53,578 nucleotides of DNA, taken from contig CAKVLL010000011.1 of the NCBI GenBank assembly GCA_934757255.1, forward strand, positions 1 through 53,578, in the 5' to 3' direction. This document shows positions 23,671-32,491 of this stretch, piece after piece. The notes under the pieces were generated by a model, which was not told where the DNA came from, did no database searches, and worked only from the letters and a program-made list of their open reading frames with translations. Origin of the DNA: an uncultured Candidatus Melainabacteria bacterium (lineage in GTDB: Bacteria; Cyanobacteriota; Vampirovibrionia; Gastranaerophilales; Gastranaerophilaceae). Position 1 is the stretch's first letter; each line of letters opens with the position of its first letter. A program made the translations under genes and the position numbers.

Positions 23671-23706
23671 ATAAACCCCTCTAATATGGAGCTTAGAGGG
23701 GTTTAT
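23671..23706 (+). terminator. hairpin between hom and pepA
   Basis: Perfect 14-bp stem (23671-23684 with 23693-23706), 8-nt loop, A/T-rich on both sides; probably bidirectional for the two convergent genes. Confidence 0.7.
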
Positions 23707-23724
23707 TTGCTTAGATTCTATTTT

Positions 23725-25125
23725 CTATTGTTCCAAAATATAGTTTAATAAAGTTCTAACACCTGCGCCGGTTGCACCTTTGATAAACTCTTGTTGAGGT
23801 TTTTCAAGATAAGCAACACCTGCAATATCAATATGTGCCCATTTAACATCTTTTACGAATTTTTGTAAGAACACACCGGCTGTTGAAGCACCGCCCCAGC
23901 GAGAACCTGTGTTTTTCATATCGGCAATATCACTCTTCAAGCTGTCAAAATATTCATCCCAAAGAGGAAGTTCCCAATATTTTTCACCACTTCTGTCAGC
24001 TGTTGAGATAAGATTTTTAACCAAAGTTTCATCATTACCCATAATCCCTGCTGCGTTTGTGCCTAATGCAACAACGCAAGCGCCTGTAAGTGTTGCAAGG
24101 TCGATAACTTCATCAACACCAAGTTCGCAAGCATAGCATAATGCGTCTGCAAGGGTTAATCTGCCCTCCGCGTCAGTATTATCAACTTCAATAGTCTTAC
24201 CGTTTTTTGCGGTCAAAATATCGCCCGGTTTGTATGCGCTACATCCTGGCATGTTTTCGCATGCTGCAATAATTCCGTGAACTTCTACTTGTGGGTTAAA
24301 TTCTCTAATAATGCTCATTACACCTAAAACACAAGCTGCTGCTGACATATCGTCTTTCATTGTAAGCATTGAAGACGCAGGTTTAATATCTAATCCGCCG
24401 CTATCGAATGTAATACCTTTTCCGATAATTGCAATACGTTTTTTAGGATTATTAACAGAATATTTCATGTGAATAAATTTTGGTTCTTGAGCACTGCCTT
24501 TTGCAACGGCTAAGAATGCACCCATACCCATTTTTTCACATTCTTCTCTATTGTAGATTTTTGTTTCCAAACCAAAATCGCATGCTATATTTGCAAGTTC
24601 TGTTGGAGTCGCAAGTTGAGCAGGTTCATTTGCTAAGTTTCTCGCAAAAGTCATAGCTGAAGCGATTTTTTCTGATTTTTTAACAATTTCTTCATTTGCT
24701 TGAACGTATACTTCTTTAATTTTATTGTCTTTCTTTTCAGATTTATACTTGTCAAACGCATAATCTGCAATCAATGCGCCCATTGTGAATTGTTCCGAAT
24801 AATCAAATTCAATTCCTTCAAGAGAGAATGCAACAGTTTTTGCTTCCATTTGCATGCATTTTTTAATGGCTTTGTAAATAGCCTCTCTCATTTTGTTAGG
24901 TGTAAAATCTTCTTTTTTACCTAAGCCTAAAACAAGCACTTTTCTGTAAACTTCTTGACCATAAGTTGGAAGAAGATATGTTTCGCCGAATTTACCTTTG
25001 AAACCGTCTTGTTCAATCGCATATTTGTTAGCTAATTCGCTAACTGTTTTTTCGCCTTCAAACAAGTTTACGACAAGGATATCAGCATCAATAGTTTTAA
25101 CATCTTGAACAACTTTGATTTCCAT
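23725..25125 (-). CDS. pepA: leucyl aminopeptidase (M17)
   Basis: Cytosolic two-metal aminopeptidase, 466 residues. Metal and catalytic motifs: GKGITFDSGGLDIKP, MKDDMSAAA, and the M17 signature NTDAEGRLTLADAL. The N-terminal domain is present, as in hexameric PepA. AAAGGAG precedes the ATG. Single gene. Confidence 0.93.
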   Translation of the reverse strand: MEIKVVQDVKTIDADILVVNLFEGEKTVSELANKYAIEQDGFKGKFGETYLLPTYGQEVYRKVLVLGLGKKEDFTPNKMREAIYKAIKKCMQMEAKTVAFSLEGIEFDYSEQFTMGALIADYAFDKYKSEKKDNKIKEVYVQANEEIVKKSEKIASAMTFARNLANEPAQLATPTELANIACDFGLETKIYNREECEKMGMGAFLAVAKGSAQEPKFIHMKYSVNNPKKRIAIIGKGITFDSGGLDIKPASSMLTMKDDMSAAACVLGVMSIIREFNPQVEVHGIIAACENMPGCSAYKPGDILTAKNGKTIEVDNTDAEGRLTLADALCYACELGVDEVIDLATLTGACVVALGTNAAGIMGNDETLVKNLISTADRSGEKYWELPLWDEYFDSLKSDIADMKNTGSRWGGASTAGVFLQKFVKDVKWAHIDIAGVAYLEKPQQEFIKGATGAGVRTLLNYILEQ

Positions 25126-25243
25126 AGTTCAAAACTCCTTTCTTATTTATCCCTATTTTAAGCAAGTTTTAAGAAAAATTAAATACGTTAATTAGATTAT
25201 AAAACATAATAAAACGATAATAACTTTAAAAAATTAAATTTTA

Positions 25244-25795
25244 TTATACAAAACGTTTTTTGTGTTCATTTATTATATTTATATTTTCTTCGCCTGGAAA
25301 ATACTTTTTTATAAAATTTAGCAAAGTTTGATATTTTTTTTCTTCAAAATCTGTCTTATGGTTCCAGCCATTTTCTAATAATTCTTTTATAATACTTGCA
25401 TCATCACATTTTTTTTGTTTTTGATAATAAGCAATGCATTCACCGGTTCTATGTTTACCAAAATGACAATGAACGTAAGTCTTAAATTTATTTTCTTTTA
25501 TTTTTGCAATTGTGTTTTTAAATAAATTTTCATCCGGTAATAAATTTTCCATAAATGTGACAGGTATACTAATATATTTTATGTTAAAGCATTTACAAAA
25601 AAATTTTTCTATTGCTTTTGCTGTTTTTGCTCCTTTTATTGTAGTTGTTCTTAAATCAATAATTTGATTGACGCCTTTTAATTTTAACCTTGCAACTTTA
25701 ATTGGTGTAAAAGCTGCACTACCACGTAAAACTTTTTCATCCACTTTTATTATTTTTTGGTAACCTAAAATGTATTTTAAATCCCTAATTTCCAT
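25244..25795 (-). CDS. protein tyrosine/dual-specificity phosphatase-like protein
   Basis: 183 residues with the PTP loop VHCHFGKHRTG: nucleophile Cys110 and Arg116 (HC-x5-R), plus IDLRTTT upstream as in DSP-like bacterial phosphatases. Asp89 (LPDEN) may be the general acid. Lys-rich C-terminus, no signal peptide. Target unknown. The codon use is more A/T-rich than its neighbours. Confidence 0.82.
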   Translation of the reverse strand: MEIRDLKYILGYQKIIKVDEKVLRGSAAFTPIKVARLKLKGVNQIIDLRTTTIKGAKTAKAIEKFFCKCFNIKYISIPVTFMENLLPDENLFKNTIAKIKENKFKTYVHCHFGKHRTGECIAYYQKQKKCDDASIIKELLENGWNHKTDFEEKKYQTLLNFIKKYFPGEENINIINEHKKRFV

Positions 25796-25882
25796 AAATA
25801 TTTAAAAACTAAAAAAAATAAAATTTGCTAGTTATTTTTTTGATAGAATATTTAATTTTTTAAAAATTGTCCAACAAACTTA

Positions 25883-25911
25883 TTGCACATAAAAAAATAA
25901 TGTGGTAGAAT
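25883..25911 (+). promoter_or_regulatory. sigma-70 promoter with extended -10
   Basis: TTGCAC (25883-25888), 17-bp spacer, TAGAAT (25906-25911) preceded by TGG. The same TGTGGTAGAATT string forms the promoter at 42175-42186. Confidence 0.65.
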
Positions 25912-25974
25912 TGTTACGTAGGGGTTCATTGACTTTGTCTTTTAATCTCTAAAATACATAAAAAAGGGGTGAAT

Positions 25975-26217
25975 ATGCTAGTTTCTGCTATTTCAGTTAA
26001 TCGTAACAGTGGTTATCACATGTCTGGTAACATGCCTTTTTATAATAGCAAATCTAGTGAACAAATTGGTGATACATCATTCAATTCTTTAACTCCTTAT
26101 ATTAGCAGAAGAACAGTGTCTTCTGATAAATTACCCCAAGTTTTGGATAATATTAATGAGTGGAAGAATTTTTGCCATCAACAAATTTTAGGTAAAAAGC
26201 TTAACACAATAGCTTAG
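25975..26217 (+). CDS. unknown small protein (80 residues)
   Basis: Ser/Asn-rich, starts MLVSAISVNRNSGYHMSG, no membrane segment and no known family. AAGGGGTGAAT precedes ATG 25975; a GTG at 25969 falls within that ribosome-binding site and is rejected. It is the first gene of a short operon with ribF 7 nt downstream, and ribF lacks its own clear ribosome-binding site, so this gene may serve to couple translation into ribF. Confidence 0.65.
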   Translation: MLVSAISVNRNSGYHMSGNMPFYNSKSSEQIGDTSFNSLTPYISRRTVSSDKLPQVLDNINEWKNFCHQQILGKKLNTIA

Positions 26218-26224
26218 TGATTTT

Positions 26225-27052
26225 ATGGGAAATGGTTTAGTTTTAGGATATTTTGACGGTGTACATATTGCTCATCAGTCTGTTATTGAGTCTGCTGTGA
26301 AAAATTCATCAAATCCGATTCTTGTTACTTTGAAGAATTTTAGTAAAACGCAAGAACTTGTATTAACGAGGGAAGAATCCTTTAAAAAAGCAAAGAGTTT
26401 TGGTATTAAAGATATTGTAGAATTAGATTTTCAAAAAGTTGTAAATTTTTCAGTGGAAGAATTTTTAAAGTACTTATATAAAGAATTTTCTCCTGAAGTT
26501 ATTTCTACCGGTTTTAATTATACATTTGGTAAGAACAAATCTGGTAATACAGTTTTTTTAGCTGAGAATCAGGCAAAATACGGATATAAATATTTTTGTA
26601 TTCCATCATTAAAATATCAAAATGAAATAGTAAGTACTTCAAGAATAAAGGAATATCTTAAATGTGGTCAGTTGGAAATGGCTAACACTCTTTTGGGGTC
26701 TAATTTCCTGTTAGAGGGGATAGTGATTAAAGGTGCTCAATTAGGACGAAAGATAGGTTTTCCAACTGCAAATATGGAATACAATGATATGCTTGTAAAA
26801 TTACCATTTGGAGTTTATTGTGTGGATGTAGGAGGTTCTCGAGGGGTAATGAATTGGGGGCTGAAGCCAACTGTTCATAATATTGCAAAGCCAATTTTAG
26901 AAACGCATATTCTAGATTTTTCAGGTAATTTGTATAATAAGAATTTAAAAATAGAGGTTTTAAAATTTATACGTAATGAAAAAAAATTTAAAGATTTGGA
27001 AGAATTGAAATTGCAAATACATAAGGATATTAAAGCATGCTCAGAGTTGTAA
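26225..27052 (+). CDS. ribF: bifunctional riboflavin kinase/FAD synthetase
   Basis: Makes FMN and FAD. 275 residues: nucleotidyltransferase domain with GYFDGVHIAHQ near the start, FNYTFGKNKSGN and STSRIKEYL; flavokinase domain with GAQLGRKIGFPTAN. The first strand begins directly with GLVLGYFDGV, so the protein is slightly short at the N-terminus compared with typical members of about 300. HIAH replaces the usual HxGH. No FMN riboswitch is visible upstream. Its 3' end overlaps the formyltransferase by 16 nt. Confidence 0.92.
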   Translation: MGNGLVLGYFDGVHIAHQSVIESAVKNSSNPILVTLKNFSKTQELVLTREESFKKAKSFGIKDIVELDFQKVVNFSVEEFLKYLYKEFSPEVISTGFNYTFGKNKSGNTVFLAENQAKYGYKYFCIPSLKYQNEIVSTSRIKEYLKCGQLEMANTLLGSNFLLEGIVIKGAQLGRKIGFPTANMEYNDMLVKLPFGVYCVDVGGSRGVMNWGLKPTVHNIAKPILETHILDFSGNLYNKNLKIEVLKFIRNEKKFKDLEELKLQIHKDIKACSEL

Positions 27053-27987
27053 TAATTGGATATGGTGAAATGTTTGTAAATCTTATAGCTGGAGCTCTTG
27101 ATGCAAATTGTCAAATAGTAGGTGTACTAAGACATGAAACCATTAAAAAATCTCCTTTTATAAGAAAGATTAAAGATATTTTAAATCCTTCTTATGAATA
27201 TAATTATATAAAAAGTTATAATTTACCTGAAATTGTTGTAAAGAGTGTTAATAGTGAACAATTTAAAAGAAAATTATTACAATTAAATCCTGATATTGTT
27301 CTTTTTGGTTCTTGGTCTGAAAAAATAAAAAAAGAAATATATGATATGCCTAAAATTGCAACAATAAATGCTCACCCTTCGTTATTACCACGATATCGAG
27401 GTCCAAATCCTTATTTTTGGACAATAAAGAACGGTGAAAAAACTTCAGGTGTAACTTTTCATTTAATGGATAATGATTTTGACACAGGTGCTATTCTTGC
27501 ACAAGAAGAGGTTAAAATCTTTCCTTCAGATACGGGTAAATCATTAAAGGAACGCATTGTGTTAACTGCTCGTGGCGTAGTATGTGAACTTTTAAAGGCT
27601 CTTAGAGAAGATATTATAATTCCATTAAAACAACGTGAAGAAAATGCAACATACTTTTCTTGTCCTAAAAATTTTGAGTTGGATTTTAATAAGACTGCAG
27701 AAGAAAATTATGCATTAATTCGTGCTATTTATAATTGGAATGAGGCGTATTTCTTCCACAAAGATACTTGTTTTGCAGTTTCACCGTTTGGTGTTGAAAT
27801 ATTAGAAAACGATACAAAATTTACTAAAGCCGGTACTATTGTTGAACTTGGAGAAAAACAAGTTTCTGTATTGTGTGCGGATAATAAAGTTATAAAAATG
27901 CCTGTCTTGCTTTATAAAAAGGTAGACAGGATTTTTACACAAAATTATATTAAGCGCGAAATGAAAATCGGCGAAATTCTTGATTAG
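27037..27987 (+). CDS. formyltransferase-family protein (Fmt-like)
   Basis: 316 residues. It has the 10-formyl-THF-dependent transferase core: INAHPSLLPRYRGPNP (Asn and His of the catalytic set) and MDNDFDTGAILAQ (Asp), followed by an Fmt-type C-terminal domain (GTIVELGEK). It may be methionyl-tRNA formyltransferase or a sugar-nucleotide formyltransferase; the N-terminal dinucleotide-like VVIIGYGEMFVNLI is unusual for Fmt, so I leave the symbol open. AAGGAT lies 8 nt before the ATG, within ribF. Confidence 0.8.
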   Translation: MLRVVIIGYGEMFVNLIAGALDANCQIVGVLRHETIKKSPFIRKIKDILNPSYEYNYIKSYNLPEIVVKSVNSEQFKRKLLQLNPDIVLFGSWSEKIKKEIYDMPKIATINAHPSLLPRYRGPNPYFWTIKNGEKTSGVTFHLMDNDFDTGAILAQEEVKIFPSDTGKSLKERIVLTARGVVCELLKALREDIIIPLKQREENATYFSCPKNFELDFNKTAEENYALIRAIYNWNEAYFFHKDTCFAVSPFGVEILENDTKFTKAGTIVELGEKQVSVLCADNKVIKMPVLLYKKVDRIFTQNYIKREMKIGEILD

Positions 27988-27998
27988 GCTTTGGGAAA

Positions 27999-28694
27999 TT
28001 AGTACATTTCGATAATTTGATTAATACCATTTTTTGCGGTATTAAATAGCTCAATCATGCGCTCAAATTCATATGGTTCGCCTTCTGAAGTAGTTTGAAA
28101 ATCAACTATCTTGCCACTTTTTGTCAATATGACATTCGAATCAACTTGCGCATGAGAATCTTCTGCATAATTTAAATCAAGTTTGATTTCGCCATCGACA
28201 ATTCCGATTGAAATAGCAGCAATTGGTTCTATAATTGGATTTTCTTTTAAATCTCCGGAATCTAATAGTTTATTTATTGCATCCCTTAGAGCCAGAAACC
28301 CACCACAAATGCTTGCAGTTCTAGTTCCGCCATCGGCTTGAATAACATCTGCATCTATTGTAATTGTCATGCCAGACATTTTTGTTAAATCTACACAAGC
28401 TCTTAGACTTCTTCCGATTAAACGTTGTATTTCTTGTGTTCTACCGGAAATTTTTTCTCTTTCTCGCTTGCATCTTGTATTTGTAGATGAAGGTAATAAT
28501 GAGTATTCTGCTGTTATCCAACCTCTGTTATCGTTTTCGTCCATCCATTTAGGTTTTTTTAAATCAACGGATGCTGTAACTATAACTCTTGTATCACCGA
28601 ATTCGGTTAAAACAGATCCCAATGCATGTTTAGTAAATCCATGTGTGAATTTGATTTCTCTTAATTGTGAATTTTCTCTGCCATCTACTCTCAT
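27999..28694 (-). CDS. rph: ribonuclease PH
   Basis: Phosphorolytic 3' trimming of tRNA. 231 residues, normal; MRVDGRENSQLREI, TRVIVTASV, the phosphate-site GRTQEIQRLIGRSLR, and DADVIQADGGTRTASI with the active-site Asp. ATG 28694 matches the family start and has AAAGGAG upstream; the longer frame to 28727 has none. Confidence 0.95.
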   Translation of the reverse strand: MRVDGRENSQLREIKFTHGFTKHALGSVLTEFGDTRVIVTASVDLKKPKWMDENDNRGWITAEYSLLPSSTNTRCKREREKISGRTQEIQRLIGRSLRACVDLTKMSGMTITIDADVIQADGGTRTASICGGFLALRDAINKLLDSGDLKENPIIEPIAAISIGIVDGEIKLDLNYAEDSHAQVDSNVILTKSGKIVDFQTTSEGEPYEFERMIELFNTAKNGINQIIEMY

Positions 28695-28777
28695 ATTAAA
28701 TTCTCCTTTATTCTCTAATGTTAGCATTTACAGAAGAAAAAACAATTATAGATTGATTTTTGAAACACTTTTTACTT

Positions 28778-29500
28778 TTAATAACTTATTTTATATAAAA
28801 TAACTCCAACAGAAATACTTAGATTTAAAGATTCTACTTTGTTAGACATTTCTATTGTTACATTTTTAGTTGCAAAATTTTTTAGTTCTTTACTTAATCC
28901 TGAAGATTCCGTTCCAAACATAACGAGAACTTTTTCTTGTGGTGTATAATCTTTTAGCCAAACTGTTTCTTCTGATTTTGGCAAAGTTGCAACTCTTTCA
29001 TAATCTTCAAAAACGCTTAAGTCATTCATCTCAAAAACCGGAATTTTCCACAAATTACCAACGGAAGAACGTACACATTTCGGATTATACAAATCAACCG
29101 TATCTCCATACAAAATAATTGCGTCAAAATTAAATGCACAGGCTGTTCTCAAGATTGTGCCTAAGTTGCCGGCATCTTTGATATCTTCCAGTAAAACAAT
29201 TCTTTTATAGTTATTAGACCATTCTCTGTTTATTTTTTTAGCTACAGCAACACATTTTGGTGCAGAGTCTGTAGAAGAAATTTTTGCTAAAACAGCTTCT
29301 GTTGTTTCTATCCTATTTTCAAGTGTTGCAAATTCGTCTGAGCCTTCTAAAACAAACAGGTGTTCTATTTCTAGACCGGAATTGATTGCCTCTTTAATGC
29401 ATTTAATACCTTCTAATAAAAAACTATCTTTGCGGTATTTTTTCTGCAGCAGTTTAGCGGTTTCTTTCACTAGTTCATTGTTTACACTTGTTATTTTCAT
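28778..29500 (-). CDS. SpoU/TrmH-type RNA 2'-O-methyltransferase
   Basis: 240 residues of the SPOUT superfamily: motif 1 LEDIKDAGNLGTILRTA (Asn and Arg for catalysis), motif 2 MFGTESSGLS, motif 3 ESLNLSISVGVILY, the AdoMet knot. The N-terminal 90 residues form the L7Ae-like RNA-binding domain of RlmB/TsnR relatives. Target rRNA or tRNA position unknown. Its ATG overlaps the stop of the M24 peptidase gene by 4 nt, so it is second in that operon. Confidence 0.87.
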   Translation of the reverse strand: MKITSVNNELVKETAKLLQKKYRKDSFLLEGIKCIKEAINSGLEIEHLFVLEGSDEFATLENRIETTEAVLAKISSTDSAPKCVAVAKKINREWSNNYKRIVLLEDIKDAGNLGTILRTACAFNFDAIILYGDTVDLYNPKCVRSSVGNLWKIPVFEMNDLSVFEDYERVATLPKSEETVWLKDYTPQEKVLVMFGTESSGLSKELKNFATKNVTIEMSNKVESLNLSISVGVILYKISY

Positions 29501-30963
29501 AAAACTTTAAAATCCTTTAACCATTCTTTTTCTTGCTCTGTTAACATGTCATAGTTTATTAATTTGCCTTCATAACCCATTTTAACAAAAGAATGCACTT
29601 TACCGTTTTCCATATAACATGAGTTTTCAAGTCTAACTCCAAAATATTTCGGATTATACAATCCGGGTTCAATTGTAAATGTCATGCCATTTGTAATTTT
29701 AGTTTTGGCAATCTCATTTTGAGAAAGATTTGGGGGTGCTTCGTGGACATTAATACCGATTCCATGCCCTAAACCATGCCCGAAAGTAAATCCATCAATT
29801 TTATTATCTATAATTGAATGAGCAAGAGTATCATATTCAAATCCGGTTGAAAATTTAGAATTAAACGCATTCAAAAAAGCTTTTAATACAGTAGTGTAAA
29901 CTTGTTTTTGCAATTCGTTTGGATTGCCTTTTACGAAAACTCTTGTAATATCTGTTGCTAAACCACTTTCATAATAAGCACCACAATCAATTAAAACGAG
30001 CGAACCTTCTTCTAAAATCACATCTTTAGCGTTTTTTGCATAATGTGCAAGCGCTGAATTTTGGTTAATTGCAACGATTGAATTGAAGCTTAATGATTTT
30101 GCGCCATATTTAATGAATTCTTCCCTTAGACGTTTTGCAATATCATATTCAGAAAGATTGTTGTTAGATTCAATATAATCTCGAGTTGCCATAACTGCCA
30201 TATCAGTGCGTTCAAACGCTTTTTTGTAGGCTTCTAATTCATATTTGGATTTTACTGATTTTATTAATTTTATATCAGAAACTTTGTGTATAGGTTTCTT
30301 TATAAGTGCATAATCATGTGCATTTATCGAATTTTTATCAACAACCAATTCGCCTTGGAAATTTCTCAAAAATTCATCACAATTACCTTTAAGAAGAATT
30401 TGCTTTTCTTTATCTGCGTATAATTTTGCCCAAATTTTAGAAGAACAATCTTTTGAAAAATCACGCTTTCCACTTATATATGAAACCTCTTCTAAATTCG
30501 TAATTAGTGTTGGTTTTGCCGGCTTGTATTCTTTTGCAGGCATGGCTTGAACCAGTTCAGAATTGTGTGGTTCCGTATAATCATTTATATAATCTTTGTC
30601 CAATAATTTGGTTTTATATCCCTTAAATGCTTCTAAACGTGCTTGAGATATTTTTTTTGCAACAATTCCGAGCGTTTTATTTTTATCTATTATTTTTCTA
30701 ATTTCATCATCTTGTTTTTGTCCCAATTTAAGTTTTACAACTGTAACACCTTCTTTTACTTCATTATCAGCTTGTGTATGGTATCTACCATCAACAAATA
30801 GATATATTTTGTCATTAGTAACTAAAGCATCTCCAGTTGAGCCGGAAAAACCGGTTAAAGTATATCTCGCATTTTCACTAAGATTTGGATATTCTACTAA
30901 AAATTCATTAGTACAACAAACAAGTAAATAATCTAAATCTAATTCTTTTAAAATTTCGTTCAT
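29497..30963 (-). CDS. M24 metallopeptidase (Xaa-Pro aminopeptidase-like)
   Basis: 488 residues. An N-terminal creatinase-type domain (1-230) is followed by the pita-bread fold with all five metal ligands: VLIDCGAYYES and ATDITRVF (two Asp), GHGLGHGIGINVHE (His), FTIEPGLY (Glu) and VRLENSCYM (Glu). Cleaves peptides with Pro at position 2. The mRNA looks leaderless: TATACT ends 6 nt before the ATG. Confidence 0.88.
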   Translation of the reverse strand: MNEILKELDLDYLLVCCTNEFLVEYPNLSENARYTLTGFSGSTGDALVTNDKIYLFVDGRYHTQADNEVKEGVTVVKLKLGQKQDDEIRKIIDKNKTLGIVAKKISQARLEAFKGYKTKLLDKDYINDYTEPHNSELVQAMPAKEYKPAKPTLITNLEEVSYISGKRDFSKDCSSKIWAKLYADKEKQILLKGNCDEFLRNFQGELVVDKNSINAHDYALIKKPIHKVSDIKLIKSVKSKYELEAYKKAFERTDMAVMATRDYIESNNNLSEYDIAKRLREEFIKYGAKSLSFNSIVAINQNSALAHYAKNAKDVILEEGSLVLIDCGAYYESGLATDITRVFVKGNPNELQKQVYTTVLKAFLNAFNSKFSTGFEYDTLAHSIIDNKIDGFTFGHGLGHGIGINVHEAPPNLSQNEIAKTKITNGMTFTIEPGLYNPKYFGVRLENSCYMENGKVHSFVKMGYEGKLINYDMLTEQEKEWLKDFKVL

Positions 30964-30969
30964 GATTAA

Positions 30970-30997
30970 AGTATAACCAAAAATCTTTTTATTACAA
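30970..30997 (-). promoter_or_regulatory. promoter of the M24 peptidase gene, leaderless type
   Basis: Minus strand TTGTAA (30992-30997), 16-bp spacer, TATACT (30970-30975), 6 nt to ATG. Confidence 0.6.
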
Positions 30998-31042
30998 AAT
31001 AATTATTATTAAAAGACTTTTTTGTTATGTATTTTATGGTTT

Positions 31043-31522
31043 TTAAACTACTATTTCAAATTTATCAGCTCTTGTTCTAATTAACGAAACCGCAGCTTGT
31101 GAATTTAAAAAGTTTAGTGCACCCATAAAACTCTTTTTGTTGCTTAGTCCTTCGCGTGCATCTCGCATGTTCGTGCTAATTTCAGCTGCTGTTAATTGTT
31201 GGTTTATAATTTTGTTTTGTATTAATTTTGGTTCTTTTATTTCAAAGCCGATATCTTCTTGTTTATTTGATTCAACAGAATTATGTTCCGATTCTGTAAC
31301 TTTGTTTACTTTTTGTTGTTGGATATTATTATTTTCGTTATTTTCTATGATTTTTGAAAATGGATTATTTTCGCTAATAAATGAATCACGAGCCATATCC
31401 ATGACTTCTGATTGTGTATTTTCAGTCATGTCTTTAGCTCTTTCTCGCACTCGATTAAATATCATTTCTTTGAGTGCTGCTGCTTCATTTTTATTTACGA
31501 TTGAATTAAATTGATAACTCAT
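31043..31522 (-). CDS. unknown polar protein (159 residues) with HLR1-like control site
   Basis: No family recognised. N-terminal helix (MSYQFNSIVNKNEAAALKEMIFNRVRER), a Gln/Asn/Glu-rich unstructured centre (50-100), and a C-terminal helix ending IRTRADKFEIVV. No signal peptide. GAGGA lies before the ATG, and TATATATA about 25 nt before. An HLR1-like box is 80 nt upstream, as in three other unknown genes of this window, so they may belong to one regulon. Confidence 0.75.
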   Translation of the reverse strand: MSYQFNSIVNKNEAAALKEMIFNRVRERAKDMTENTQSEVMDMARDSFISENNPFSKIIENNENNNIQQQKVNKVTESEHNSVESNKQEDIGFEIKEPKLIQNKIINQQLTAAEISTNMRDAREGLSNKKSFMGALNFLNSQAAVSLIRTRADKFEIVV

Positions 31523-31600
31523 AGAATTTTGTCCTCTTATATATATAAAAACATAATTGTAAAGAAAATTGACAAAATAATATATAAACTATATATATTT

Positions 31601-31618
31601 GTTACACAACTTTACATT
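31601..31618 (-). promoter_or_regulatory. HLR1-like direct repeat (TTACA, 10-bp period)
   Basis: TTACA at 31602-31606 and 31612-31616; one W position is C. No sigma-28 element lies at the expected distance here, so a different sigma factor is used. Confidence 0.5.
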
Positions 31619-31714
31619 TCTTCAAAGAGTGAATTTTCATTATTATAGTTTGATTGTAGCTTGTTTTAATCGCGGAAATATAGACGAAAAGTGTAAAAAT
31701 ATCTATTTTATTAT

Positions 31715-31743
31715 TTGTAATTTTTGCAATTTTAGTGTACAAT
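31715..31743 (+). promoter_or_regulatory. sigma-70-type promoter of the ECF sigma operon
   Basis: TTGTAA (31715-31720), 17-bp spacer, TACAAT (31738-31743). The leader of about 160 nt has AACAGG/CCTGTT (31781-31786 with 31803-31808), followed by T-rich sequence, and a competing AAGGATA/TATCCTT pairing (31787-31793 with 31838-31844). The two cannot form together, so the leader might be an attenuator. Confidence 0.5.
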
Positions 31744-31910
31744 AATATTGCTATTTATATTTCGGCTAGTGTAAAATCTTAACAGGAAGGATATTTAACC
31801 GACCTGTTTTCTTTTGCCTCTTTTTACGCAGTCCTTCTATCCTTTTATTTAGACTACATGGTAATACTATTTCTTTAGGCAGTTTTTATAATGGCATTAA
31901 AGGGTATTCC

Positions 31911-32480
31911 ATGTCGAAATCAATATATAAAAAAAGGGAGATAAATGAGCTTATTTTGCTGGCGCAAAAAGGCGATACTAAAGCTTTAGAAGAACTCATT
32001 AAAAGAGTTCAAAAAAGTATATTTACAATGTTTAGTTATTTGATTGATAAGCGACAAGATATTGCAGATTTAACGCAAGAGGCATTGCTTAAAATGGCTC
32101 GTAATATCTCATCTTTGAGAGATGTTAATGCGTTTAAACAATGGTTGAACCAAATTGTGACAAATATTTTTTATGATTATATAAAAAAACATGTAGGCGA
32201 AAAAAATATTGAAGTTGATAACAATAAGCTTTTAGATATAAAGGATAAAATAGGCTGTGAGCCAGGGGAGCGGTGTTTGTTCGCAGAGATGGACAAACTC
32301 ATTCGTTCTGCGGTTTTAAATTTACCTGATAATTTAAAAATCGTAATTGTATTAAGGGAATATGAGGGTTTAAGTTATGAAGATATATCTAAGGTTACAA
32401 ATACAACTATTGGGACGGTTAAATCTAGAATTTCAAGAGCCAGATTGAAATTACAAGAAGAATTAAAAGAGTTTATATAG
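31911..32480 (+). CDS. ECF-type RNA polymerase sigma factor
   Basis: 189 residues with sigma region 2 (DIADLTQEALLKMARNI, FKQWLNQIVTNIFYDYIKK) and region 4 (LPDNLKIVIVLREYEGLSYEDI, then the helix-turn-helix TTIGTVKSRISRARLKL); no region 3. A typical stress sigma factor held by the product of the next gene, 11 nt downstream. AAAGGG lies before the ATG. Its promoter is of housekeeping type rather than an obvious autoregulated ECF promoter. Confidence 0.93.
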   Translation: MSKSIYKKREINELILLAQKGDTKALEELIKRVQKSIFTMFSYLIDKRQDIADLTQEALLKMARNISSLRDVNAFKQWLNQIVTNIFYDYIKKHVGEKNIEVDNNKLLDIKDKIGCEPGERCLFAEMDKLIRSAVLNLPDNLKIVIVLREYEGLSYEDISKVTNTTIGTVKSRISRARLKLQEELKEFI

Positions 32481-32491
32481 AAAGGGGTAAT

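Noticed and set aside
26150..26230. FMN riboswitch before ribF
   Set aside because: None of the conserved RFN hairpins is present; ribF seems coupled to the small gene before it.
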